Assembly (NCBI RefSeq): GCF_023856365.1
Contig: NC_064538.1
Coordinates: 16,160,935-16,224,934 of the forward strand
Direction: 5' to 3'
From: Brienomyrus brachyistius
Lineage: Eukaryota; Chordata; Actinopteri; Osteoglossiformes; Mormyridae
DNA: 64,000 nt
Shown piece after piece: positions 49,414 through 61,608 of the stretch. Positions within the stretch are counted from its first letter, which is position 1. Every line of letters begins with the position of its first letter. The translations under genes were made by a program, and so were the position numbers. The notes under the pieces are model-generated. The model was not told where the DNA came from. It did not search any database and was given only the letters and a program-made list of their open reading frames with translations.

Positions 49414-52065
49414 GATTAGATATATCCAAATATAAAAATGCCTGCCACTAGTATTCAAAGCCCTATGAGAGGCACTATAAACAAAGCCTTGAAAATGACA
49501 CCTGCAAACCCCCCCCTGCTGGAAAGAAGCCAGAACTCAGGGCTCGATATAGGTAAGGATTCAGCCATTCCTGACCCAAAAAACTTCGAGTACCGGCTGT
49601 GGACATGAACCCTTAACCCGAAGGCCACCTTGCGGTACTTAACTAATAACTTAACTAGCACTAGTAACGAGCATCATCTTTTTTTCCTAAATACATTTGC
49701 TCAATCAAAAAAACAATCATGAATTATTTTACTGAGTAGATTGCCTGACAGTTAAATGCCCTTCAATAATTAAGTAACAGAATGGATAGTACATCCTGAG
49801 GCACCACCATGCCTAGCTTCAAGAAGGCAGGATAGCAGCCTCTCTTCACAACCTGGCTCAGAGCCCATCTCAAACCTGAACTACTGTCAAGAAAATACCT
49901 CAACGTCTTTTGTAGGCAGAGGCCTGAGTATCTCCATAGCTGCTTGATTTCTTCATCTTACGTTTAGGAATGCAACCTTAGCTCTGAAACAATTTAGTGA
50001 GTATTAAGCTGTATAGTGCCATGTTGCAAAAGACCATCATTACTCTATGAGAAATAAAGTGATCTCTCACCCAGGCGTCAAAGCTACAAAGCATGTACAG
50101 CACTCACAGTACACCTGTGAACGACAGGGGTTCCTGAATTTGGGATTTTTACGGAATTCAGTTACGTCTCACTGCATTAATTTAATTTGCATTAAAGTAA
50201 TTTTTTGGTGATGAACGTTAGCTGGACTTCTCAGCAGCACCTCAGTAACCAGACCACTGCACTTGTGTGCATGCAATGCCAGCATGCAGAAACGGTGCAC
50301 TAAAGCAGCATGACAGCCCAGAGCATGCAATAAGCTCCTAGGGGGCATGTATGAAAGCCAAGAGGTGCGGTGGGCTGCCCACGACATTTGCAGTTTTGCA
50401 ACAAGGAATTAGGGCACTAAAAATTGCATCAATAATTTGCAACAATACAGAAAATAGCAACTAGGTCCATCGGCATCAAAAATGACAGTGGACCACTGAG
50501 AAGGAAGACAGTGACTGACAAGAAAGAAGAGATGAAAATCTTCTTAGAAAAAACAGAGTCTGGTTGGGGCCAGCACCACACAACCCCCATTTTAAAATCC
50601 AGGCGCAAGAATAAACTTAATGCTACCCAGTCATACTGATAATGATATAATGCAGTCTTCTCTGGTATTGTGTATTACTTAATATGACACAGTATGCTGC
50701 ATACACACAACAACAATGCAATAATAACACTCATAATACGAAAACTGAAGTTGTAGTCAGGATTACATAATAATGCAAATCACTTCGGTAAGAGGCTAAA
50801 TATAACAAAAGCCAGAAAACACAATGCACACTCCCTAGTTTGAGGATCCTTACACTGGTAAAATGCATAAATGTATTTCACACAGAAAGCAGCTGAACGT
50901 CAACTGTGGATGCTCCTCCTGTTAATGTTAAAAAAAATAAATCTGCAAAGGGGCCCAAATGTGGTTCGAGCAAAGAGTCTTTATGCTGCCAAGGCGCCAG
51001 ACTGTCATAAAAGACAAGAAAAAAATTATGTGAGATTCTGAAGTGTTGAAGTGTAAGATAAAAGTACAGACACTCATGTCACTTCAGAGATGGGAAATGG
51101 TAAAACCAGGCAAATAAGAGAAAGATAGGAGATGAGTTCGATCATACGGCACCATGACTGTGTACTAATGTCCTAACATGCAAGGGTGCAGACACTGCAG
51201 TTCTTGTAGACTTCCTGTGTGTTGTGTGCTATACAGCAGCTTGACCAGCCAGCACAAGGTCTGCTGATGATCAGCTGCACTTCACACTCTATTAAAAAGT
51301 CACACTATGGCTTTTCCCCCAAAAAAGTCATGTCTGGCAACAGAAAGTCAGACAAAGTCACAACAGTGGTATGGGAGCAAAGGGGAAAATAAGAACAAAA
51401 ATAAAATCAGCTTCAAAGTGGCCCAGAAAGATACAAGAGGACCTGACTGAGACTATGCAGCCCTAGTACCACTCAAAGATGCACTCACGGACAGAGGACC
51501 TGAATGAGACCAGGCAGCACAGCTACAGACTTATGGCCACAGGGCCTTTCAATGTTCAGTGAATATCCACCCTGGCACATGCAGTCTTGACAGAGCCAAC
51601 TAGCTGCTTCTGTGTACTGGAGTGACTGGATGAGTTTGAACAAGCAGAGCTGGTCTTTGGGGAAGGGGTGGTAAATGTGCGGTGGCACGTGCTCAGGTAG
51701 GTGTGCAACACAGAGGAATTTGTTATCATCACAGAGATTCCCTCAGCCTTTCAACAAAGCAAATGACAAGCAAAATGTTAGCATGATTCCCCTGCATTAT
51801 GGTGAACCATCAGCTACAACAGGATACCAGGTGTGTGCGAGTATCTGCCTGCCTGTCGTCTTGCTCGATCTCCTTTCATGTCCTCCAACTGTTCACACGC
51901 TAAAAAAATTTGTCTCCAGCATCATAACACTAGGGCAAGTGTGATCATAAGGAAATCAACAATCTAACTGTACACCACAACAGGCAGACTATGTTCACGG
52001 TCACAGAGATGAAACTTCTTCCTCTTATTTTAAACTGAAGATGATCATAAAAGTTATTTTTTGAC
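49414..52065 (-). other. abr: abr giant intron, quiet segment
   Basis: No exon, RNA gene or complete element recognised; the frames present are short. Confidence 0.45.
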
Positions 52066-52130
52066 TAGGACTGTCAATAGATTAAAACATTTAATTGTGA
52101 TTAATGTAACAAACATATAATGTGTATCTA

Positions 52131-52721
52131 TCTATCCATCCATCCATCCATCCATCATCTCCCGTTTGATCTGAGGTCGGGTCGTGGGGGCAGCAGTCTC
52201 AGCAGGGAAACCCAGACTTCCCTCTCCCCGGCCACTTCATCCAGCTCCTCCGGGAGAATCCTCAGGCGTTCCCAGGCCAGCCGAGCGACAGAGTCCCTCC
52301 AGCGTGTCCTGGGTCTTCCCCGGGGCCTCCTCCCAGTGGGACATGCCCGGGACATCTCACCAGGGAGGCGTCCAGGAGGCATCCTAATCAGATGCCCGAG
52401 CCACCTCATCTGACTCCTCTCAATGCGGAGGAGCAACGGCTTTACTCTGAGTCCCTCCCGAATGACCGAGCTCCTCACCCTCTCTCTAAGGGAAAGTCCA
52501 GCCACCCTACAGAGGAAACTCATTTCGGCCGCTTGAACTCGCAATCTCGTTGTTTTGGCTCAGCTCTTTCTTCACCATAATGGAGCGATGCAGCACCCAC
52601 ATCACTGCTGACGCCGCACCGATTCGCCTGTCGATCTCCCGTTCCATCGTTCCCTCACTCGTGAACAAGACCCCGAAATACTTAAACTCCTCCACTTGGG
52701 TGAGGACCCCATCCCCGTATT
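52131..52721 (-). mobile_element. Rex3/RTE-like LINE, 5'-truncated
   Basis: On the minus strand the frame 52544-52155 reads RVQAAEMSFLCRVAGLSLRE, RIERSQMRWLGHLIRMPPGR and RPRTRWRDSVARLAWERL, the C-terminal end of a fish RTE-type ORF; the preceding part is frameshifted. The 3' tail is (ggat)n followed by gatagata at the left end, as in Rex3. Flanked by taatgtgtatcta at 52118-52130 and 52722-52734. Host sequence is another repeat (taggactgtcaatagatta). Confidence 0.85.
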
Positions 52722-52799
52722 TAATGTGTATCTAACGTATCAAATTATTCGTTTTGCAGAAACCTTAATTCAAAGCAATGTGCAAGTGAAAAAGCTTGG

Positions 52800-52935
52800 C
52801 ATCAAAGAGCTGGGTGAGGGAGGATGCAGCCCCCCAGAGCAGTCATGGTTAAAGTCCTTGGTCAAGGGCCTAACTATGATATTATTATTCAACCGGCCAT
52901 GGGATTTTACCCCACAACCCTCCAGACTGGGGCAC
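52800..52935 (-). mobile_element. possible SINE body fragment
   Basis: The minus strand contains a worn ccctt-gaccaaggactttaac and caggt-ccccagtctggagg pattern like the body of fish tRNA-SINEs. Weak. Confidence 0.3.
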
Positions 52936-52999
52936 ATACCTGTAAAAAATGGTGCCAGCACAAGCACTACATGAGACTTGGCACTAGAATCATGTCACT

Positions 53000-53205
53000 G
53001 TGCAATTTTTCTATGGGTTAATCTATAGACTATTTCACCGTTTGGTCAATTGGTCTAATTTTCCTCAAGAAAATCAAATTCACAATTTAAGTTAATTGTA
53101 TTTTGTCAACAAACTGTATGTCATTGCAAGGCTTTAGATAATGAAAGTGAGGTTTTCAGCACTATAAGGAAATTATTTTTGCCCACAATTCAATAAGCAG
53201 ATGTC
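53000..53205 (-). mobile_element. partial copy of the 3' end of the 44.7-49.4 kb hAT family
   Basis: The reverse complement parallels 49180-49395: gtgggcaaaaataat, ttatctaaagcc, gaggaaaatta and agtctatagattaa occur in the same order. Confidence 0.7.
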
Positions 53206-53749
53206 TAAAATAATAATGAGATGCATATTGTGATACCCAAAATTTAGTAATCTGAATAAATTCAACACATCTTTATGCTATATCTTTATGATTCGGTTAG
53301 CTGAGCGCCACATGCTACTGTTTTGGTATATTGTGGACTTAATAAGCATAGAAGTAATGGAAGAAATGGACAGCAACCACAACAAATTTTAAGACCAGAA
53401 ACTGTGGGTAAACAAGCTAAAAAAACGGTGGTGTGGCAGTACTTCTTGGTGATTAAAGTTTTTTTGGTAAATAGTTTTCATTTGTATTTCAGTTCACAAA
53501 TTATTGTCTGTTATTTAGTGTCCATATTCATGTCAGTTTTAGTTTTACAATAACATCGGTTGCAACAAGTCCAACGTGCACACACACAAACACAAACTTT
53601 AACATTTAAACATTTATTGCAGTCATAAACCTGCAAAAGAAAGCACAACAAAACATGACTGTACCAAACATATGCCGGTCCTGGATCAGTGATATCAACT
53701 TCTGACAGAAAGGAAACGCTCAGTTGGCCATTCAATTAGGGTAACCAAA

Positions 53750-54215
53750 ACAGCCATAGCAAAAGTTTCAGTACCAAAAGTGCCAGTACCACTTTTATGG
53801 TACTTTGGTACGGGACTTGAAATGCTTTCTTTGTCGATTGGTTATGCAAATAGCCTGCCTCTCAAACACAATGCAACCACCATCTTGAAAACAATTACGA
53901 ACTCAGAAAACAATGATAAACGAGGTAAAAATAATAATAATAATAGAGTTCAACAAATTTCTCAAAAATCTATCCATTAGTGATTTAAACAGCAAGGATG
54001 AAAATGATTATTGTTGTCCCGGAGAACGCATGCAGCGCTCATGCAAAAGCAGCGAAGGCAAACTTCAAACTGACTTTTAAACATATACTAGATAATCTTG
54101 ATAAATAATAATAATTAAATTGCAAAACACTCACATCTGGGGAAAGTAGGAGAGCTTGTTTTGATAGAGCTGATGTAGTACAATGCAGAAGAACCATTGT
54201 AATTTAGAAATGAGA
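53750..54215 (-). mobile_element. GTACC-ended element, inverted partial copy
   Basis: Reverse-oriented relative of the 41899-43245 element: gtaccaaaagtgccagtacc at the end, then gcaaatagcctgc, gcatgcagcgctcatgcaaa and tatactagataatcttg. Confidence 0.7.
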
Positions 54216-56149
54216 TCGCATATAGGTGTGAAATGAGACATATTAACTGACTTTCTTAATAATCTGAAAGCATCTCTAATAAGGGCCTGCATGCAAAAGT
54301 CTGCAGGAAAGTCAGTGTCCTGATACACACATGTTCTATGAGAGGTCCATGTCAGAGGGCTACATAATGACCCACGGCTATTTGCACCCTTCTACATAGA
54401 CACACTCAGACAATCTAGATGACCCCTCGTCAAACCAGGCGGCAGCCAGCTGGAATAAATGTCACAGTGGCAGAGATGTGTCCTCACTCGCCATTATGCT
54501 AAAGGGCCACAGAAAAAACACACTGACCTAACAGGCTGTTCTGGCTGGTGAAGGGCTTCTCCAAAACTGATATTCATATATTTCACAAAGCTCCACGAAT
54601 TATCTGACAGCTTTACCTCTTTTTCAGAGGAGCTCATTTCAAACCACTAGTCTATAACTTCCTTAAATAAAGTAACTGAGGTAATGGAAACCATGCTAGA
54701 AGCTGCAGTTTATTTGGAAGATGCTTCCCAAAAACATGCAATGAAATGATATGACACAGAATTTTGCATCTGCTGCAAAAAATGCTAATGAATGACAGTA
54801 GAAAAAAGCATAGACAGACAGATAGACAGACAGATAGACAGACAGATAGACAGACAGACAGACAGATGGCACACACTGTACAGTCTTAGGACATACCTCA
54901 GCAAAAGTCTCCTCGAGGCCACAAAGAAAGACTGAATAAATGAGTCGAAGTAGGACAAAAGCTTAACAACAATAGCATTCCTATAAAGGGGAGGGATTGT
55001 ACTGAGAAAAGCCTTCAAAAAGGAGTGGGGGTAACGTCACATCTCTTTGAACAGCCCAAGCTTAAGATTCTTGACGAAGATGATGACTGGTGGTTACTAA
55101 TGCACCATCGTATTAACCCCCGAACATGATCAAATTCCTCCCAGAGGGAACACAAAGATGGCCCTGTGACGAACCAATGGAACTCGGGATGAGTAATGGC
55201 AGTAGCCCCCACCACCACAACCAGCAGATTCTTCCTGTAAGCCCTTCATAACCACATCATTGACACACTGGGATAAAAGGCTTAAGCCTGATCCCGAAAG
55301 GCGACTTCCTTTAGATAAAGCCTGAGGTGTCTTGGCAAGATTCTAAACGGTTTTGGCGTAGACAACTGTTCGGGAACATAATAAAAAAAATTGAATAATT
55401 AAAAACACCTCCAAACGACATGTACCATCTGTGTACTGAAAGTTTTTTTAAATAAAAAGACGTGGGGAGAAAACAACAAACTAACTACATCAACAGGCTA
55501 ATAACACTAATGACCAGATTTGACTGGCATTTAAACCTATGAAGAATAATAATCTCGGAATATTAGTTTCCCCATGACACCGATCCGAAAGGCAACACCA
55601 AGCATCAGGAAGCGCCAAATGTCCCATAACCTCACAGACAGCTCAGTCATCACTTACTCACTCAACTGACATATTACACTGCTTGGGTATAGGAATTAAA
55701 ATTCAGTTTTGGTCTGTAATTCTCCAATCATCAGTTACATGGTGAATTACCCTAGACTGGTCTTTCTGGACCTTTTGGTCCACATGTCACCACCTTCACA
55801 TCTTCTGGGGCTGCAAAGCCCACTGCAGGAGGTGGCTTTCATCTGGTTGTCTGATTGGGCACGACTAGTCAAAGCTTTGCTTTATGTAATAGTGTGAGTT
55901 GTGGTTTGGGGAAAAGGCCAATTTTTATACTTCCATGGCATGAAACTCTATATCTATTATTCTCCAGAAATCCAAGATACCCAAAGACAAAAGCTTAACA
56001 TTTCCTTAAATTTCAGTACCAGTATCTCGCATCTACAATTCCGGGGGAAAATGCAGGTAACACTCCTAACAGGTTTAACACAGCTTATTGAAAGTATTTA
56101 ACGGTTGAAGGGCTTCCTCCTGTAGGATAAGAGGAATAAAAAGCAGTAT
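54216..56149 (-). other. abr: abr intron adjoining exon 1a
   Basis: Apart from a GACA/GATA microsatellite I see nothing identifiable. Confidence 0.45.
54811..54867. repeat. GACA/GATA microsatellite
   Basis: About 14 tetramers of gaca and gata in alternation. Confidence 0.92.
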
Positions 56150-57330
56150 GAGTGGCGGCTGCTCACCGACGGATGAGGAGTCCTCATGGTCGGAGCTCAG
56201 GTAGCCGTCGCTCCGTCTTTCAGGGGTACTGCGGCCGGAGCCGCGGGACAAGCCGCACGGCACCGGAATACTGGCCGGTGACAGCCTGCCGTCGTCGCTG
56301 GAGTCGAAATCCTTGCTAAGACGGATGGTCCGGACCACGTCTCGGCGGGACTCGGCCCTTGGGGTCACCAGGTTTCCCCGCACGAAGTTCTCGTTGAGCT
56401 CCACGTCCTCGTACTCGTGGTCGCTGGTGTCCTGCTCCGACTCGGCTTTGTTGGGCTGCGTGCGGCCGGGCGCTGCCACTTTCTGTATGCAGAGATGCGG
56501 GTGCTTCCGCGGAAGCGCGGGGAGACGTCTCCCTGTCCGGGGACTCCTAGCGGACCCCACGACATGCCCGGAGTCTGTGCCGTCGTTGCCGTGCCTCCTC
56601 CGGGCGGGCTCCACGGGGTATCCACCCAAGGCTACCCCTTTTTCCGTCCCCTCCACTTTCACATCCATCCGTTTCTTCAACTTTTCGCCGCCGTCCCGCT
56701 GCTCCTCGCCTCCATGCCGGGCTACCGTGGTCTGGAGGTATATCACCTTGAACTTTTCCATGGACAGCTCACGCTGGAGCACCTTCAGCCTCGCTTTGCA
56801 TCTCTCCAGCTCCTCCTCGACGTCCTCCACAGACTTAAGGTCCATTTTCGGCACGTCGCCGTCGGGGAACTCATTCCGCCAGTGTTTCTCGAACTCGTTC
56901 TGATCCCACATGGCTAATGTGTGCGTCGTCGGTGGCCCGCTGACCAGGAGCGGATGCCTGTGTGCTTGTGGGTCTCTATCCCAGTTGCACTTCGCTGAAG
57001 CCGTGAAAACACCCGCCGTTACTTCTCGTCCCTTGTTGCGCCCCTCCTCACGCTTCTCCTCCACTATCACTTTGCGCGTGAAGAAGAACAAAAAAAACTT
57101 TTGGCTTCCGGTTTTCAGAATCCCAATGACGTAGGTCTGCTAAAACTCCCGGTTCTCCGCCTTTGATACTTCGGACCCGACGCTGCGCTGGAGCTTCACG
57201 GCGGAGAGACTTTCACCTCATGGTCAAGCTACCGGAGTCAGCGCCGATCTCCGACAGCTGTGCAGCACCTGTTGTTTGTCCGCGTTTCCTGGTTCTTTTG
57301 TTATGCTACGGTGATTAATTTGTAATGTAT
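56150..57330 (-). promoter_or_regulatory. abr: CpG-rich island and promoter region of abr exon 1a
   Basis: CpG dinucleotides are dense from about 56160 to 57330, unlike the AT-rich DNA on both sides. The island covers the long first exon and about 400 bases of its upstream side. A CRE-like TGACGTA lies at 57127-57133. No TATA box was recognised. This is the usual layout of a vertebrate CpG-island promoter; the exact start site is not visible. Confidence 0.65.
56167..56911 (-). CDS. abr: abr distal first coding exon (exon 1a), BCR-like N-terminus
   Basis: Reads as 248 codons plus one base from an ATG at 56911 to a GTGAGC donor at 56166. Residues 1-66 align by eye with the N-terminal oligomerisation coiled coil of BCR: MWDQNEFEKHW, then PKMDLKSVEDVEEELERCKA and EKFKVIYLQT match BCR's MELRSVGDIEQELERCKA and ERFRMIYLQT. 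Later landmarks are a class I SH3-ligand-like RRLPALPRK (128-136), the acidic YEDVELNENF (167-176; BCR has YEDAELNPRF) and a Ser/Asp-rich end DGYLSSDHEDSSS. No BCR-type YVNV Grb2 site is visible. The exon ends in phase 1 and fits the exon at 7997-8175, which begins with two bases, giving Asp at the junction. Family knowledge: BCR/ABR proteins are RhoGEF-PH-C2-RacGAP regulators at membranes and actin. Assignment to abr rather than bcr rests on the downstream exons on the same strand. The frame stays open upstream to 57091, but the BCR alignment picks this Met. Confidence 0.88.
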
Positions 57331-57823
57331 ATGAGTTTCGAGTTGTAGTGTCGCGCGTTATAAAGAACACGTATGTTTTTTATGCCACAGTTCTACTACA
57401 GGGGAGGGTCCCTGCGTGGGGTGATAGGGCAAAAATCAGTGGAAAAATGAGCAATAAAAAGGTGGGCAATAGGGATAAAGGTATGCAAATAATCACATAG
57501 ACTATAAATAGACAAAACTACTATACTACCTACAATCTATGTGTGTAAGATAATAATAACATAGTTTACTGTGGTATTTGTAAAACCAGCCTAACCTCCA
57601 GATGAGAGCAGAGCACTTTTAAGTAACAGGTGACAGAGGAATGCAGTTGCAGAAGGGCATAGTTGAACTGCTGAATGACTTGCACACTTTGCTTTTGTGT
57701 TAAATCCGAAACAAAGCTATTTAATTTATATTAATTGGATGTCTAAGTACACATGCAGCTGTGGTATGTCAACATTTCTTAAAAGATTTGTAAGATTAAA
57801 TTGTTGAATTACTGTATGATGAA

Positions 57824-58134
57824 CAGGGACAGATTATGGGTTTTGTGGGCCCCTGGGCAAAACGTTCGCGAGCCCCCCCCCCCCCCACCACCACCAGCAC
57901 CACCACCACAACCACCACAATTCAAGGGCCCTTGGCAGCCAAACACCCTCCCTATAGGGTCAGGGGCCCTTGTAGGCAGAGGATCAAAGAATGTAGGCCC
58001 TCTAAAATAGACAAACGAAAATACATTGTTGATAAGCGTTGCAAATTGTTTTGGGCTAGGGGCCCTACGGGCCCCCTGCACCCCAAGGGCCCCTGGGCAG
58101 CGGCCCCGCTGGCCCGGTCCGTAATGCGTCCCTG
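57824..58134 (+). mobile_element. hAT-type MITE with intact ends and target duplication
   Basis: Starts cagggacagattatggg and ends ccgtaatgcgtccctg, imperfect inverted termini. Flanked by an exact 8-base duplication atgatgaa (57816-57823 and 58135-58142), diagnostic of hAT transposition. 311 bases, no coding capacity, rich in gggcccctg words. Sits 0.5-0.8 kb upstream of the abr CpG island. Confidence 0.92.
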
Positions 58135-58592
58135 ATGATGAAGTAGCATTGAGTGAAATTAAATTAATGACTTGCCTACTGGTAACCAGCAACATGCACA
58201 AGATGGTCTGTGTTGTGTTTTTGTGTGAGCTTTCAGGTGTGTCTTGCTCAAGAGATCCTTAAATGTGTTTATAGGTTAATTTTAACCCAACAAAAACATG
58301 CACATGCACAGAAAGATCAGCCAGAATAATCATTTGAGTAAATTAGCCTTTCCTTTTAATAGGTAAAACCCTCTCTTTCTTCAGAGGTGTATTGTTTATT
58401 AAAGAGGACATGACTGAATCTTTTCGAGATTCAGACATTTGAACCTAGAGTTTGGGACTCATGATTAAAATCACTTTCCCCTTTAGGTTGCTAAAATGAA
58501 AAAGCACAGTGAAAATGATTAGGCCTACTTACAATCTCAGCTTAATACTGCATTGGTGGAATTATCAATTTCATGTAATCAAATTGCTGTGT

Positions 58593-58795
58593 GGGGGAAG
58601 CATGTAGCTCAGTGAGCTAAGCTTCTGATTCTGTAATAAAAAGGTCACTGGTTTAAGCCTTGGCAGAACAGTCACGAGTTCAGATTCATAGCTTGCTGTC
58701 ATATACATCTGTGTGTCATGGAGAGCAAGATGACAGAGGCAAAAAGAAATTCCCTTGAGAGGTCAATAAAGGATCATTGTTATTGTTTATGCATT
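58593..58795 (+). mobile_element. tRNA-derived SINE, second family, plus orientation
   Basis: Head gtagctcagtgagctaagc resembles a tRNA A-box region and ggtttaagcct a B box. The tail aaattcccttgagaggtcaa-taaaggatc matches the SINE at 34866. Confidence 0.75.
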
Positions 58796-61562
58796 ACATA
58801 TAGGGTTATGTATATAATGCAGTATTATATCCTGATATTGTATCCTGAGACTGTAAGCAGGCCTTACAGTGTGCTTTGTCATTTTAGCAACCTAAACGGG
58901 AAAGTGATGAGGGTTTTAATCTAGAGTCCCAAAAACTGAAATCTTGGTTCCAAGGTTGAGTGGGAAAATTTGCATGAATGATAATTCTGTTGGTTATTAT
59001 TCTGTGTATGTGCCCATTTTTGATGGGCTAATGTTAACCTAAAAACACAATTCAGGAGCTCTTGAGCTGGACATATATTCTCCACTGTGAAATCATTTTG
59101 ATTGTTTGAAAAAAGTATCGGCTATAATGAGAAAATACAAAAACTTAATGGCACCCTTTAAAATTTAAGACATAGTTCAATTTACATAATAGGTGTAAAG
59201 ACAAGAGGACAAGAGGATCACTTTAACTAGGCGTGTCAATGGATTCTTAGGGTTTTAGGTATGTTATTACTCAACTAGTTTAAGGAAATTGTGATTCATT
59301 TCCTTATGTGTGATGGGGCAGCTTTAGATAAGCCTTTGATATCTTCCTGTACTTTGCTGGATCTTGGCCCAGCACTGAAAGATCGTTTTCTGCAAAGCTT
59401 TTAGGCTGAGAGATTGATTATCTGCATCTATTTGAAGCCTGTCTAATTTGATTTTACACACCAAGAACAACAAACAGGTATTTTAATACATTAAATTAGA
59501 TCTCAGTTGGAGGAAACTTGAAATAAAATCTATTCCATTGGATCATATGCGCATCGCATTGTCATTTCAGAATAAATTAATGCCAATTTTACGTTTAATT
59601 CTCAAGTCTGATGGAGGAAGAAGACATTTCGGTGCGTTTGTCAAATACATAACCATGGATTGACATCCTACTCCGATCAGATCTAAAAATACCTGTATAT
59701 AATTAGAAACTTAGTATAAAGCATTATCAAAAGTAAAGCTGAGCACAAGTCAATATTTTCAAGCGATTGCTATGAAACCTTTTAGGTTAAATGATGGAAA
59801 AATTGTACTTGTAGTCTATGTATCTGTTTTAGGAATATCAGAAACTGAATTCAGTCATAACCCAGATAAAATGTTTGCAATTACAAAGCCATCTTTATAT
59901 TGTAGTGAGCCTACAGTACATCCCTGAAATCACAGAGAACGAGGCAGGGTCACCCTGAGGCCCAACTCCAGCTCACTGTAACAAGGTGGGTCAGGGAGGT
60001 TTCGTCCTTCATCCCTTGCACAAACAAAGGGCATCCGAGGCTCTATATAAAGCTAAATTGTTTAAAGCATTCCATGGGGTCCCAAAGTTCCAATGTTTGC
60101 GTTTTCTGACATCTTTCTTAAGGTAACATTGCCTAAATGTATTCTTTTATATATATGAGACCGGAGATATGAAGCAAGCCCAAATAAGTAACTACACTTT
60201 ACAAACAGTCGAAAAAACTGCAACCCGCGGTTACCAATGTTTGTAATCGACGAGTAAGGAAAGTGACTTACAATTAGACATTTATGATCCTTGCCTGCCA
60301 TCAAGTGGCTACCTCTCAGAACAACATTGTATGTTGTGATACTTCAAAAATACGACGGGAATGTTGATATAAAAACTGACACTTAAACAGCACGATTATA
60401 TTGTACAATGCATTGTCATTTCAGTTTTTTTTTTTTATTTGGAATAACCCAGTATAGCAATAACTTAAAATCAATTTTATTATAATTAGTCACATTGTTT
60501 AACAAACACACATGAAAATATGAAATGCATCATTTGTGATATCAGTTCCTAATGTTCATTAATTCAAGCAACATATTTCACAGCCAATAACAACCAACCA
60601 AAACTTCTTAATGTCAAAAGCAAAATGTGCGCATTATGTTGTACAGAACAAAATGTACTTAATTTTTTACTAAAATGATATTTAAACTGATCACAGTGGC
60701 ACACCGTTTAACGTAATTCATTAAGCCACAGAAAACAAAAACATTTAGGAAGAATGTGAAGCAAGTTTGTACAAACAATGCAGATTAATCTACTACTATT
60801 TCAATAACTTGAAATAAATTACACCGATACTCTGAGGATACTGATTCTGATAAAAATGCTTTGTAAGACACGTCTTAGTGTTTTACATGGAGAATAAAAA
60901 TAAAATATTTATGTATAAAACATGGGAGAATAAAATAAAATCCAACCTGGATTAAACATGAGAAAAAGCATGTTAGACACAAAATCTTAATAAAATAAAT
61001 ATGTAAATGTAAATGACATAATTGGTGTCAAGCCTAACGTAGCTCTATTCATTTACACATTAAAGAGGAAAAAAACATGCAAAATGGAAAATCAAGGTCA
61101 AATTATGTGAGATACACAAGCTGTAGAGACATAAATTCAACCTAATTATAATAATAAAGAGACAGATATCCTGAGAAGTGTCCATTACTGTACAGAGCCT
61201 ACAGCTGCACTACTTAAGTACCATACCTATACAAAAACGTGTGGAGATGTGGTCATTCTATTAACATTGCTTTACAAGAGCAGTATAAACCTTTAAGAAA
61301 ATATTCTGCTTCAATACCTAAACATCATAAAGTAGTATATATAGTATATCTCAAAGTTCCTCTCACAAGTGTCAAAAACATATGTAAAAATATTTATATT
61401 TCAAAATGAATATATTAAATGACTTGCATAGCTGTCATGACTTATCACTTAAAACAATTCAATGAGATTTTCACAGGCATTATTTCAGCGACATCATCGG
61501 TGTTAAATGTATGGTATCTATTCATTAAAGTACATGTATTCAACGAGTTAGATTCCATGTTG
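58796..61562. other. intergenic region between aspa and abr, may include an aspa 3' UTR
   Basis: AT-rich, no gene or complete element recognised. From about 60440 to 61560 the base composition would suit a long aspa 3' UTR on the minus strand. Confidence 0.4.
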
Positions 61563-61568
61563 TTTATT
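61563..61568 (-). terminator. candidate aspa polyadenylation signal (proximal)
   Basis: AATAAA on the minus strand 41 bases after the aspa stop codon. A second AATAAA sits at 60439-60434 at the end of an AT-rich stretch that could be a long 3' UTR. Which one is used cannot be told from sequence alone. Confidence 0.35.
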
Positions 61569-61608
61569 AAGAGAGGTGAGCGTGTCTGTTGTGGAAAATG
61601 GGGACTAT

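Noticed and set aside
56313..56917. Long plus-strand frames opposite abr exon 1a
   Set aside because: They are antisense shadows of a GC-rich coding exon.
58603..58675. Possible tRNA gene
   Set aside because: The A and B boxes are present, but the acceptor stem does not pair and a SINE tail follows, so it is a SINE head.
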